NCBI GenBank assembly: GCA_004562175.1 | Contig: SFRS01000052.1 | Location: 1 to 7,104, forward strand | Length of the DNA stretch: 7,104 bases | Source: a bacterium | Lineage (GTDB): Bacteria > Bacillota > Negativicutes > Acidaminococcales > Acidaminococcaceae | Direction: 5' to 3' | Part shown: piece by piece, positions 1-6,353 of the stretch | Position numbering within the stretch: the first letter of the stretch is position 1 | How the letters are laid out: each line of letters begins with the position of its first letter | The notes under the pieces: model-generated | The model's input: only the letters and a program-made list of their open reading frames with translations | The model's database searches: none | What the model was told of the DNA's origin: nothing | Position numbers and translations under genes: made by a program

Positions 1-2
1 TT

Positions 3-1709
3 TGGGGCTTGACCTATTATGACGCCATTGGCATGGGAGCATGGGGCCTACAGCTTTCCACTACGCTCTATTTCTTGTCCAACGGCATTATTGCCTTTGG
101 CTGGTTCCATTTTATTTTGTCCCAGCATCGGCGCAAGTCCTTGAGCAAAAAACTGACGCTGATTTTAGCATTACCGCTTTTGCTCATCGTGGGCATGGTT
201 ATAGCCAATTGCTTCACCGGCGCTTTGTTTTCCGTGGATGCGAAAACTATGGTCTACAGCCGTGGCCCTTGGTATATGGTGGAAAGGTCCTGCGTCATAG
301 GCTATTTGTTGGCTATTTTGTTGTGGTCCCTCTTCGAGCTGTGGCGAGCCAAAAGCCAAGCCAGCCGCAAACGAGCCTTGATCTTGACAGCTTTTTCCAG
401 CATTCCCATTGTTTTCGACCTGTTGCAGATTCCTTTTGTGTATTTGCCCTGTAATTCCATTGCCTTCCAAATCGCCATTTTGATTATTTACATGTTTATT
501 TCTGTGGAGCGCAATGAGTACGAACTGCTTAAGGACGCCTTGAATCGGGCGGAAGCAGCCAACAAGGCCAAATCCACCTTCCTTTTCAACATGTCCCATG
601 AAATTCGTACACCCATGAACGCCATTATGGGCTTTTCTCATTTGGCTGCTATGCATATAGACGACAAGAAACGTGTTTTAGACAGTTTGCACAAGCTGGA
701 CAGCGCAGGGGAGCACTTGTTGCGCCTCATCAACAATGTGCTGGATATGGCGCGTATCGAGAGCGGCGCTACAGTTTTGGACGAGCAGCCCTGCAGCCTG
801 AAGCAGCATTTTGCCGAAACTCGCAATCTTTTCCAGCTGGAGATGGACAAAAAGCAGATTCATTTTACGGTCAGCACGGATGTGCAGGATGACATAGTGC
901 TCGTGGACGAGCTGCGCTTGGAGCAGATTGAGCTCAATCTTTTGGGCAACGCTTTGAAATATACCCCTGAGGGTGGCAGCATCACCTACAGCGTGCGCCA
1001 AACACACATGAAAAATGGTGTGGTCAGCCTTGTGTTCGCCGTGCAGGACACAGGCATCGGCATGTCGGAGTCCTTCCAAAAGGAGCTCTTCACTATGTTT
1101 TCTCGTGACCGCAACAGCGTCATCCACGAAACCGAGGGCACGGGCTTGGGCCTGGCCATTTCGAAAACCCTCGTGGAAAAGATGGGCGGCAGCATCAGCT
1201 GCGTGAGCAAGCTGGGCGAAGGCACCACCTTCACCTTTACCCTGCAGCTCAAGGCTGTGAGCAAACAGCAATTGCCCAAGGTAGAGCAGCCTCTCCCGGA
1301 AGCAAGCAGCGCACCCTTACAGGGAATGCGGGTTTTGCTGGCCGAGGACAACGAGCTAAACCAAGAGATTGCCGTGCACATTTTGCAAGGGCAGGGTCTC
1401 GCCGTGGATGTGGTTGCTGACGGCCAAGCTGCCGTTGAGCAAGTCGCCACCGCAGCACCCGATTATTACGCCGCCGTGCTCATGGACATTATGATGCCCA
1501 AGCTGAATGGCTACGAAGCAACGAAGCAGATTCGCCAACTGCCTGACAAGCACAAGGCTCGTATTCCTATCATTGCCATGACGGCCAATGCTTTTGAAGA
1601 GGACAAAAAGAAGGCCTATGCCGCCGGCATGAATGCTTTCATCAGCAAGCCTTTTAAGGTGGAAAAGCTCTTGGAGGCACTACGTCAAGTGCAGAAGCCT
1701 AACGGTTAA
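3..1709 (+). CDS. Hybrid sensor histidine kinase with C-terminal receiver domain (5' end outside window)
   Basis: Membrane-bound hybrid histidine kinase: it would autophosphorylate on a histidine and pass the phosphate to its own receiver aspartate; the signal and output partner are unknown. Numbering from the TTG at 9: about five hydrophobic membrane segments within residues 15-165; HisKA domain with the H-box HEIRTP (His197); ATPase domain with N-box Asn314, G1 box DTGIG at 347-351 and G2 box GTGLGL at 377-382; receiver domain about 440-560 with acidic pair Glu446/Asp447, phospho-acceptor Asp493, Thr525 and Lys547. All catalytic residues are present. The frame is open to the left edge and the TTG at 9 has no ribosome binding site, so the true start very probably lies upstream and further membrane segments are missing. 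It is convergent with the carboxypeptidase gene and shares its terminator. No DNA-binding output domain is present. The family call is secure; the ligand is not inferable. Confidence 0.93.
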   Translation, partial: WGLTYYDAIGMGAWGLQLSTTLYFLSNGIIAFGWFHFILSQHRRKSLSKKLTLILALPLLLIVGMVIANCFTGALFSVDAKTMVYSRGPWYMVERSCVIGYLLAILLWSLFELWRAKSQASRKRALILTAFSSIPIVFDLLQIPFVYLPCNSIAFQIAILIIYMFISVERNEYELLKDALNRAEAANKAKSTFLFNMSHEIRTPMNAIMGFSHLAAMHIDDKKRVLDSLHKLDSAGEHLLRLINNVLDMARIESGATVLDEQPCSLKQHFAETRNLFQLEMDKKQIHFTVSTDVQDDIVLVDELRLEQIELNLLGNALKYTPEGGSITYSVRQTHMKNGVVSLVFAVQDTGIGMSESFQKELFTMFSRDRNSVIHETEGTGLGLAISKTLVEKMGGSISCVSKLGEGTTFTFTLQLKAVSKQQLPKVEQPLPEASSAPLQGMRVLLAEDNELNQEIAVHILQGQGLAVDVVADGQAAVEQVATAAPDYYAAVLMDIMMPKLNGYEATKQIRQLPDKHKARIPIIAMTANAFEEDKKKAYAAGMNAFISKPFKVEKLLEALRQVQKPNG

Positions 1710-1756
1710 CGCTAATTCATAAAGCCACAAAACTACATATCATCACCAAAATCAAA

Positions 1757-1792
1757 AGCCCACAGCTTCACTTTAAACTGAAGCTGTGGGCT
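1757..1792. terminator. Bidirectional intrinsic terminator between convergent genes
   Basis: A perfect 14-bp inverted repeat (1757-1770 with 1779-1792) encloses an 8-nt loop. Read on the minus strand it is followed by TTTTGATTTT, a good U-tract for ending the carboxypeptidase operon; on the plus strand the tail CTTTGTGT is weaker but usable for the hybrid kinase gene. The arms share 12 bp with the hairpin at 6936-6982. Confidence 0.88.
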
Positions 1793-1813
1793 CTTTGTGT
1801 ACTTTCAATATAC

Positions 1814-1850
1814 AATCGGTTCGATTTTGACTCCTGTAACGAAACGTTAC
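1814..1850. other. Two small hairpins in the convergent intergenic gap
   Basis: Two short perfect inverted repeats lie between the main terminator and the end of the carboxypeptidase gene: AATCG/CGATT around a 3-nt loop (1814-1826) and GTAACG/CGTTAC around AAA (1836-1850). On the minus strand they would form in the 3' untranslated RNA just after the carboxypeptidase stop codon. They are short enough to be chance; a role in 3'-end stability is only a possibility. Confidence 0.25.
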
Positions 1851-1869
1851 TCGAAACAGAAGTTCGCTG

Positions 1870-3171
1870 CTATTTTGTTGTATGCAGCACCAGGCACACC
1901 TCATCCTGCCAGCTTTGGGCCTCAGGTGTTTCCAAAACCCCATTGTTCATAATGCTAAAGGCCAAGAGATGTCCGTTGCTGGCGCTGGTATAGCCAGCCA
2001 GAGCGCTGACACCGGTGAGCGTACCGGTTTTGGCATGAACTGCTCCCTTAAGCGCCTTGTTGTGCATCCGATAATCCAAAGTGCCGTCCACACCACCAAT
2101 GGCGAGAGCAGGGAAGAACACATTATAGATTTCCTTGTGCTCATAGGCGTATTTGAGCAGCGCCATCTCCAGCTCCGCCGATAAATAATCATATTGGGAC
2201 AGACCGCAGCCATCCGCAATATTGTAGCTTTCCGGGTTTAAGCCGATTTTACGAATAAAATCGTTGATTACCAGACGAGCATCGTCAGCCGTGGCGTGAC
2301 TGCTGCGCCGGGAGGCTGCCAGCTGATAAAACATGGCCTCCGCACAGAGATTGTCACTGTCCTTCAGCATGGGCTGCAAAACCTCCTCCATGCTGTGACT
2401 GCGACTGGACAAAGGCAGCGCTGTACTAGGTGCTTGTCCCCGCACCACGAGACCCGGCGGCGTGATGCCTGCTGCACGAAGTTCGCTTTGTAAGCTCTGC
2501 ATAAATCTATCCTTGCCATTCACCAGCAAAGGGAAGAGGGGCGGATTATATTCATCATCATCCCAGCACCAGCCAATGCCCCAGCGGGGTCCCTCCATCA
2601 TGCTCACATCGGCAATGAGGCTGCCCTGAATCCTGTGAATGCCAAGGGCTTTGATGCTGCGTACAAAGGCCTGCATATCCTGGCTATCGAAAAGTGGGTC
2701 GAAGCCGCCAATGCAATAAATATTACCAGTGAGGACACCGTTAGTGATGGTGCCGTCGTAGGCCAGCTTAGTGGTGAACTGGTGATAAATACTGAGCTTG
2801 TCCAAGGCCGTCAGCGCCACCAAGCTTTTCATGGTGGAGGCCGGTCGCAAGAGCTGCTTGGGCCGGTAAGAGAACAGCGTTTTTTGGGCCGTCAAGTCGT
2901 ACACCAAGAGGCTGACCTGGCTGCGTTGGGTTAAATCGTGCTCCAAAAGGCCCTGAAGCCTTGCTTGCAGGGAACTTTCCCAAGGGCTGGGAGCCGGTTG
3001 TTCCTTGGGGATAGGGGCCTTGACCACCTGCTGCACCTTGCCGGAGGTCTGTACAGGCTGTTTGGCTGCAGAAAAGGAAGGATTGCAGCCTAGAAGGGAA
3101 CTACTACTTAGAAAAGCTAAGCCTATAATGCACAGGCTTAGCTTTTGCTTTTGGGAAATAAAAAATGACAA
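1870..3171 (-). CDS. dacB: Lipoprotein D-alanyl-D-alanine carboxypeptidase/endopeptidase, PBP4 type (peptidase family S13)
   Basis: Penicillin-binding protein of the S13 family, predicted to cleave the terminal D-Ala of peptidoglycan stem peptides and/or D-Ala-mDAP cross-links on the outer face of the cytoplasmic membrane. The 433-residue product has all three active-site motifs: SxxK as STMK (Ser112, Lys115), SxN as SDN (Ser272-Asn274) and KTG (381-383). The usual DGSGLS segment reads DGCGLS here (320-325). The N-terminus has a basic-hydrophobic signal ending in a lipobox-like LLGC, so Cys29 is probably lipid-modified, followed by a Pro/Gln/Lys-rich linker (about 36-63). Translation starts at a TTG: AAGGTG lies 8 nt upstream and no in-frame ATG is available (the nearest upstream ATG runs straight into TAA). 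It is the last gene of the kinase-regulator operon, 31 nt after the regulator, with the terminator at 1757-1792 downstream. Family call is firm; the balance of carboxypeptidase and endopeptidase activity is unknown. Confidence 0.93.
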   Translation of the reverse strand: MSFFISQKQKLSLCIIGLAFLSSSSLLGCNPSFSAAKQPVQTSGKVQQVVKAPIPKEQPAPSPWESSLQARLQGLLEHDLTQRSQVSLLVYDLTAQKTLFSYRPKQLLRPASTMKSLVALTALDKLSIYHQFTTKLAYDGTITNGVLTGNIYCIGGFDPLFDSQDMQAFVRSIKALGIHRIQGSLIADVSMMEGPRWGIGWCWDDDEYNPPLFPLLVNGKDRFMQSLQSELRAAGITPPGLVVRGQAPSTALPLSSRSHSMEEVLQPMLKDSDNLCAEAMFYQLAASRRSSHATADDARLVINDFIRKIGLNPESYNIADGCGLSQYDYLSAELEMALLKYAYEHKEIYNVFFPALAIGGVDGTLDYRMHNKALKGAVHAKTGTLTGVSALAGYTSASNGHLLAFSIMNNGVLETPEAQSWQDEVCLVLHTTK

Positions 3172-3179
3172 TTTGACTT

Positions 3180-3185
3180 CACCTT
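3180..3185 (-). promoter_or_regulatory. Ribosome binding site of the carboxypeptidase gene (supports TTG start)
   Basis: AAGGTG on the minus strand sits 8 nt ahead of the TTG at 3171, within the 31-nt gap after the LytTR gene. No promoter is apparent in this gap, which supports read-through from the regulator gene. Confidence 0.7.
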
Positions 3186-3202
3186 GTTACATTGAATTTC
3201 TT

Positions 3203-3907
3203 TTACGAAAACATAAAACTAAAATACTTGTCCTTGAACTCCTTGTCCAAGCCCCTGGCCAAGGGCAGGCAAAGCCTACTGCCCCGCATGGTGATTTCCT
3301 TGGCATTGAAATGCTCCACGTACTTGAAATTCACAATATAGCTGCGGTGGGACTTGAAAAAGCAGGGATAAAGAGAAAGCTTCAGCTGGATATTATTAAA
3401 GGTGTCCCGCACCTCCAGCTTTTTGCCATTGGCCAGATTGAAGACTACCTGCCGGTTCACCGCTTCCACCCAAGCCAGCTCATCAATGCTGATGCTGCAC
3501 AGCTCGTTGCCGGACTTCACCACAATGTACTGGCACAGCTTTTGGTACAGGGAATCTAAAAGTTGGCTGAAGCTGGCGTAAGCGGCGGGCTTGAGCAAAT
3601 AGCCATAGGGATGGACCTCATAGGCCGCCAAAGCAAAATCCTTGGAGGAGGTCAAAAAGATCAGGGAAAAATCATTGTTGGCTGCGCGCAGCCTTTTGGC
3701 CAGCTCTAAACCATCCATATCGGGCATGATGATATCCAAAATGGCGATATCCTCAGGATGGGGAGCATACTGCTCTAGTAAGGCTATGCCGGAATGGAAG
3801 GTGATGAGCTCCACCTCCAGACCGTGGTCGGCGGACCACTGCTTGGTATACTGCTGTAAAAGAGCCAGCTGCTCTTTATCATCATCACATAACAGAAAAC
3901 GTAACAT
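3203..3907 (-). CDS. LytTR-family response regulator (AgrA/LytR type)
   Basis: Cytoplasmic transcription regulator of 234 residues, predicted to be phosphorylated by the kinase encoded just upstream. Receiver domain (about 3-120): acidic residues Asp8-Asp10, phospho-acceptor Asp58 in the ILDIIMPDMDG segment, Thr86 and Lys106 (LLKP). LytTR DNA-binding domain (about 126-230) contains the hallmark F-x-S-HRSYIVN stretch (184-193). LytTR proteins typically bind paired 9-10 bp direct repeats one or two helical turns apart. I chose the ATG at 3907 over an upstream TTG at 3925 because a perfect AAGGAG lies 6 nt before the ATG, and the TTG start would add six residues before the conserved receiver beginning. 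The ribosome binding site overlaps the kinase stop codon, so the two genes are translationally close (10-nt gap). Likely targets are its own operon and perhaps the divergent M23-bactofilin genes (inference). Confidence 0.93.
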   Translation of the reverse strand: MLRFLLCDDDKEQLALLQQYTKQWSADHGLEVELITFHSGIALLEQYAPHPEDIAILDIIMPDMDGLELAKRLRAANNDFSLIFLTSSKDFALAAYEVHPYGYLLKPAAYASFSQLLDSLYQKLCQYIVVKSGNELCSISIDELAWVEAVNRQVVFNLANGKKLEVRDTFNNIQLKLSLYPCFFKSHRSYIVNFKYVEHFNAKEITMRGSRLCLPLARGLDKEFKDKYFSFMFS

Positions 3908-3913
3908 AAGCGG

Positions 3914-3919
3914 CTCCTT
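3914..3919 (-). promoter_or_regulatory. Ribosome binding site of the LytTR regulator, overlapping the kinase stop codon
   Basis: AAGGAG on the minus strand shares bases with the TAA stop of the kinase gene (3918-3920) and lies 6 nt before the ATG at 3907. This fixes the regulator start and suggests coupled translation of kinase and regulator. Confidence 0.8.
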
Positions 3920-5201
3920 AGACAATTATTTGCAACACGAACATGTTATTCTCCAAGGAGAATTTGCACTGTCCGCCCAATTTGTTGCAGTTGTAAATAA
4001 TGCTTTGGGTACCAATGCCATGGTTGGCCTTGGCAGAAACGGGGATATCGTTGACAAATTTGGGCGTTGCCAAATAGGTATTTTTCAAGGATAAAAGCAG
4101 CTTGTTGTCCTTTTGCTTCAGGCTCAGGCGAATATAGCGCTGGGCCAAGGGCAGCTGGCTGGTGGCCTCATAAGCATTTTCAAGGGCATTGTCCAGCATA
4201 ATGGAAAAGCACAGCTCCGGACAGGGCAGAAGCTTGGCTGTTTCGGCCTCAGCCTTATATTCAATATAATTCAGCTTGCATTGGTCACCGTATTTGGTAA
4301 GCACCGCATTGATATATTCATTGGCGCAATAACGCTGCAGCTGTACGCCGTCCAAATCCCGTTGGCCATCGCTCAAGTACTTCACTGCTTCCTCATATTT
4401 TTGCTGTTGAATCAAGGTGGTAGCGGTGCTCAGCACGTGGCGCATATCGTGGCGCATAATGGACATGCGGTATTGGGCATTGTGCACCTGCTCCAGCTCG
4501 TGCACAGCAGAATGCATGCGCAGCTCAATCAGTCTGTTCTTTTGGGAGAGCTCGTTTTTGGCAAGGTATTCCTCAGCCACCAGGGAGGAAAAGATGAGGC
4601 AGGCGATGCTCAGGATGAAGCCCAAAAATTCGACCACCAAGCCGTTGCCGGAATATAACAAATTTGTATAAACTGTGGTGGAATAATCAAAAAAGTAATA
4701 GGTTATGGGCAGAATGCTGAAAATGGCGACCTCTTTCAAGGGGCGATTTAAAAGCACAGCCACGCAAGGACTCACATAATGGGTGATTAACAAAAGAATG
4801 GGCGGCACCAAAGCAATGCGCACGGAATAATAAAACCACTGGTCCGCAATAAAAAATACGCCCACAAAGCCCAACCATTTGGTGATTTGGCAGCAAGTAT
4901 AAGCGAGAGCCACTGCTGTCGCCGCACTAAAGCAGGGGACGCGGAAGGCAAAGGTCAAAAACACAACCAAGGGCAGGTGGATGTAGAAGGGATAAAAGCG
5001 CAAAAAGTTTTCCGGATTCGCACCAGCAAGAAAATGATTGTAGAACAGCTGCTGAAAGCCAATAGACAAAACTGTAAAAATGCCCAGCTTAAATAAAGCC
5101 GCCCTTTGCTTTTGCACACCCAAAAAGCTGGCGCTGAGGATGATGCCAAAAACCAGCGTCATCTGGAAATGTATTTGTGCCAAAAATTTCACATCTAACA
5201 T
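3918..5201 (-). CDS. AgrC/LytS-like sensor histidine kinase (GHKL ATPase, HPK10 type)
   Basis: Membrane sensor kinase of 427 residues. The first about 210 residues hold six or seven hydrophobic segments with short loops and no recognisable extracytoplasmic domain, as in AgrC-type peptide sensors. After a helical linker (about 210-245) comes the dimerisation/phosphorylation helix with the motif RHDMRH (phospho-acceptor probably His251), then a GHKL ATPase domain with N-box DNALENA (Asp337, Asn338) and G-box GIG (395-397). Only a single clear glycine box is present, as usual for this group. The ATG at 5201 is preceded by AGGAG 9 nt upstream. The next gene is a LytTR regulator, the standard partner of this kinase type. 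AgrC relatives sense secreted cyclic or linear peptides, but no propeptide or processing protease is seen here, so the ligand is unknown. Family call is firm. Confidence 0.92.
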   Translation of the reverse strand: MLDVKFLAQIHFQMTLVFGIILSASFLGVQKQRAALFKLGIFTVLSIGFQQLFYNHFLAGANPENFLRFYPFYIHLPLVVFLTFAFRVPCFSAATAVALAYTCCQITKWLGFVGVFFIADQWFYYSVRIALVPPILLLITHYVSPCVAVLLNRPLKEVAIFSILPITYYFFDYSTTVYTNLLYSGNGLVVEFLGFILSIACLIFSSLVAEEYLAKNELSQKNRLIELRMHSAVHELEQVHNAQYRMSIMRHDMRHVLSTATTLIQQQKYEEAVKYLSDGQRDLDGVQLQRYCANEYINAVLTKYGDQCKLNYIEYKAEAETAKLLPCPELCFSIMLDNALENAYEATSQLPLAQRYIRLSLKQKDNKLLLSLKNTYLATPKFVNDIPVSAKANHGIGTQSIIYNCNKLGGQCKFSLENNMFVLQIIV

Positions 5202-5251
5202 TATTTGCCACTCCTAACTTTTTCTTAAAAAGCCCAACCTTCTCTAGTTTA

Positions 5252-5280
5252 ATTATATATGCAAAATAACCTGAGGACAA
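5252..5280 (-). promoter_or_regulatory. Sigma-70-type promoter of the kinase-LytTR-carboxypeptidase operon
   Basis: On the minus strand a -35 box TTGTCC (5275-5280) is separated by exactly 17 bp from a perfect -10 box TATAAT (5252-5257). Transcription would begin near 5245, leaving a leader of about 45 nt before the kinase ATG. The direct repeat at 5292-5322 ends 11 bp upstream of the -35 box, a usual position for an activator. Confidence 0.78.
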
Positions 5281-5291
5281 TCGGTAGGGGA

Positions 5292-5322
5292 GCATTTCAT
5301 GCAGTAAAAGTGACATTTCAAG
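5292..5322. promoter_or_regulatory. Candidate LytTR binding site: 10-bp direct repeat at 21-bp pitch
   Basis: GCATTTCATG (5292-5301) and ACATTTCAAG (5313-5322) match at 8 of 10 positions, including an unbroken CATTTCA, with 11 bp between them and 21 bp start to start, which puts both copies on the same helix face. From memory, the boxes of the LytTR regulator ComE in streptococci have the same form (aCAtTTcaG, about 12-bp spacing). The repeat is centred near -62 relative to the predicted start of the kinase operon. Binding by the neighbouring regulator is inferred, not shown. Confidence 0.5.
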
Positions 5323-5339
5323 CAGGGCTTGTTTCTTTA

Positions 5340-5375
5340 TCAGTTCATTTTTGTTACAATGGTGTTACAGTTTGG
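5340..5375 (+). promoter_or_regulatory. Additional possible regulator sites ahead of the M23 gene
   Basis: Two 9-mers, TCAGTTCAT (5340-5348) and ACAGTTTGG (5367-5375), each fit the general LytTR consensus [TA][AC][CA]GTTN[AG][TG] as I recall it, though their 27-bp pitch is longer than the usual 21-22. Between and overlapping them is a second direct repeat, TGTTACA at 5352-5358 and 5363-5369, with an 11-bp pitch. Which protein, if any, reads these is unknown. Confidence 0.3.
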
Positions 5376-5392
5376 AAAAACTAATCTAAAAT
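5364..5392 (+). promoter_or_regulatory. Probable promoter of the M23-bactofilin transcript
   Basis: GTTACA (5364-5369, four of six matches to the -35 consensus) and TAAAAT (5387-5392, one mismatch to -10) are 17 bp apart, placing the start near 5399. An alternative -10 box TACAAT lies at 5355-5360 but has no good -35, as would suit an activator-dependent promoter. Both options read rightward into the M23 gene. Confidence 0.45.
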
Positions 5393-5422
5393 GATTACTA
5401 CTTTACTCGGGATTTGATGCTT

Positions 5423-6341
5423 ATGATGAATAAATTAAGTACATGTAAAAAGCTCATGAGCTTCTGGCGTCAGCTGGAGGGTGGCTATACTATTATGTTG
5501 GTGCCCCATGACGGGCGTTCCATCAGCAAAAAGGATATGCACACTACCCAGCTGAAAAAGGCTGTTGCCTGTCTTGGAGCCTTGAGCATTGGTACCGCGG
5601 GCTTGATTATGCTACTGTCCGGCATGCTTTATTCGAGCAGCAAGGAAGTCAAGGAATTGGCAGCTTATCGCGAAATCAAGGCCCAGCAGGAGCAAAAGCT
5701 CCAGGAGCTGGCGAAGAACACAGAAGCTGTGCAAAAGCAGCTAGCAGTGCTGCACAAAATCGAGTCCCAGGTGCGGGAGCAGATGAAGAAATCCGGCATG
5801 GAGTTGCCTGGCAAGAGCGAGCTTGCTGAAAAAACCGGTGGCAAGGGTGGCCCCAGTAAAAACAAGATTTCTGACTTAGTTGTTTTACAGGAGCAAAACG
5901 CTTTGTTGCAGCAAAATCTGCAGGCCTCCACCCAAGATTGGGATAATTTGCTCACCAGCATTAAAACAGAAAATTATCGTCAGGAGGTCACGCCCAATCT
6001 GTGGCCCTTGGACGGCGGGTATATTAGCTCTGATTTTGGCAGTCGTGCCAATCCCTTTGACGGCTATTCCAGTGATTCCTGTTTACGCCAGTGCTTCTGG
6101 TTATGTCCAAAGAGCGGGCTGGTACGGAGGCTATGGCAAGTATATTAAAATCTCCCATGATTATGGCTATGCTACGGCCTACGGGCATTTGAGCAGTATC
6201 GAAATCAGCGCCGGAGATTATGTCAGCAAGGGCCAGCTTATTGGTTATGTGGGAAGCACCGGCTATAGCACGGGACCCCATTTACATTTCGAGGTGCTGC
6301 ACTACGGCAAGCAGGTTAATCCTCGACGCTTGATGAAATAG
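5423..6341 (+). pseudogene. Membrane-anchored M23 metallopeptidase, disrupted by a frameshifting deletion
   Basis: Peptidoglycan endopeptidase of the LytM/M23 family in which the intact domain is split over two frames. Frame one, numbering from the ATG at 5423: a conserved-looking YTIMLVPH segment (22-29), one membrane helix (about 47-69), a charged coiled coil (72-125) and a second helical stretch (150-185), then the start of the M23 fold (LWPLDGGYISSDFGSR, 193-208). It leaves the M23 fold at 6074-6080 and stops at 6146-6148. The rest of the domain continues in the next frame from PVYASASG at 6078 to the TAG at 6339-6341, with catalytic GHLS (His at 6186-6188) and the HLH motif (6279-6287). 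The family's HxGID segment, carrying the first His and the Asp zinc ligands, is absent from every frame. Family spacing suggests about 38 nt are missing. Start is uncertain (TTG 5414, ATG 5417, 5423, 5426 or 5456); no strong ribosome binding site is seen. The bactofilin gene follows 12 nt downstream. Confidence 0.85.
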
Positions 6342-6353
6342 CGAGGTGATAGC

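Noticed and set aside
678..1450. Long antisense frames (197 and 154 codons) opposite the hybrid kinase
   Set aside because: They lie wholly inside a strongly conserved kinase gene, have no ribosome binding sites or family motifs, and read as low-quality shadow translations.
1811..1840. tRNA T-arm-like string GGTTCGATT, considered as a tRNA 3' end or phage attachment remnant
   Set aside because: The flanking bases form only weak, wobble-rich pairing, and no acceptor stem, anticodon arm or integrase is present.
3005..3559. 184-codon plus-strand frame across the carboxypeptidase-regulator junction
   Set aside because: It covers the 5' part of one real gene, the gap and the 3' part of another in antisense, with no recognisable domain; a shadow.
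4113..4658. 181-codon plus-strand frame opposite the sensor kinase, rich in Leu, Ile and Val
   Set aside because: The hydrophobicity mirrors the antisense of kinase codons; no start signal, and the kinase motifs on the other strand are unambiguous.
5089..5316. 75-codon minus-strand frame running from the control region into the kinase gene, considered as a peptide precursor
   Set aside because: Its start has no ribosome binding site, it runs across the -35 and -10 boxes and continues out of frame through the kinase start, so it would lie mostly outside the transcript from the predicted promoter.
5359..5394. 11-codon open frame ahead of the M23 gene, considered as a leader peptide
   Set aside because: No ribosome binding site, and it overlaps the proposed promoter elements; frames this short arise by chance.
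6074..6080. Programmed translational frameshift as the explanation for the split M23 gene
   Set aside because: No slippery heptamer or stimulatory hairpin is evident, and a frameshift would not restore the missing HxGID segment.
5880..6341. Independent gene in the second M23 frame starting at 5880
   Set aside because: Only the part after about 6075 is M23-like; the preceding codons are a shadow of the real coiled-coil region in the other frame, so this is the 3' piece of the broken gene.
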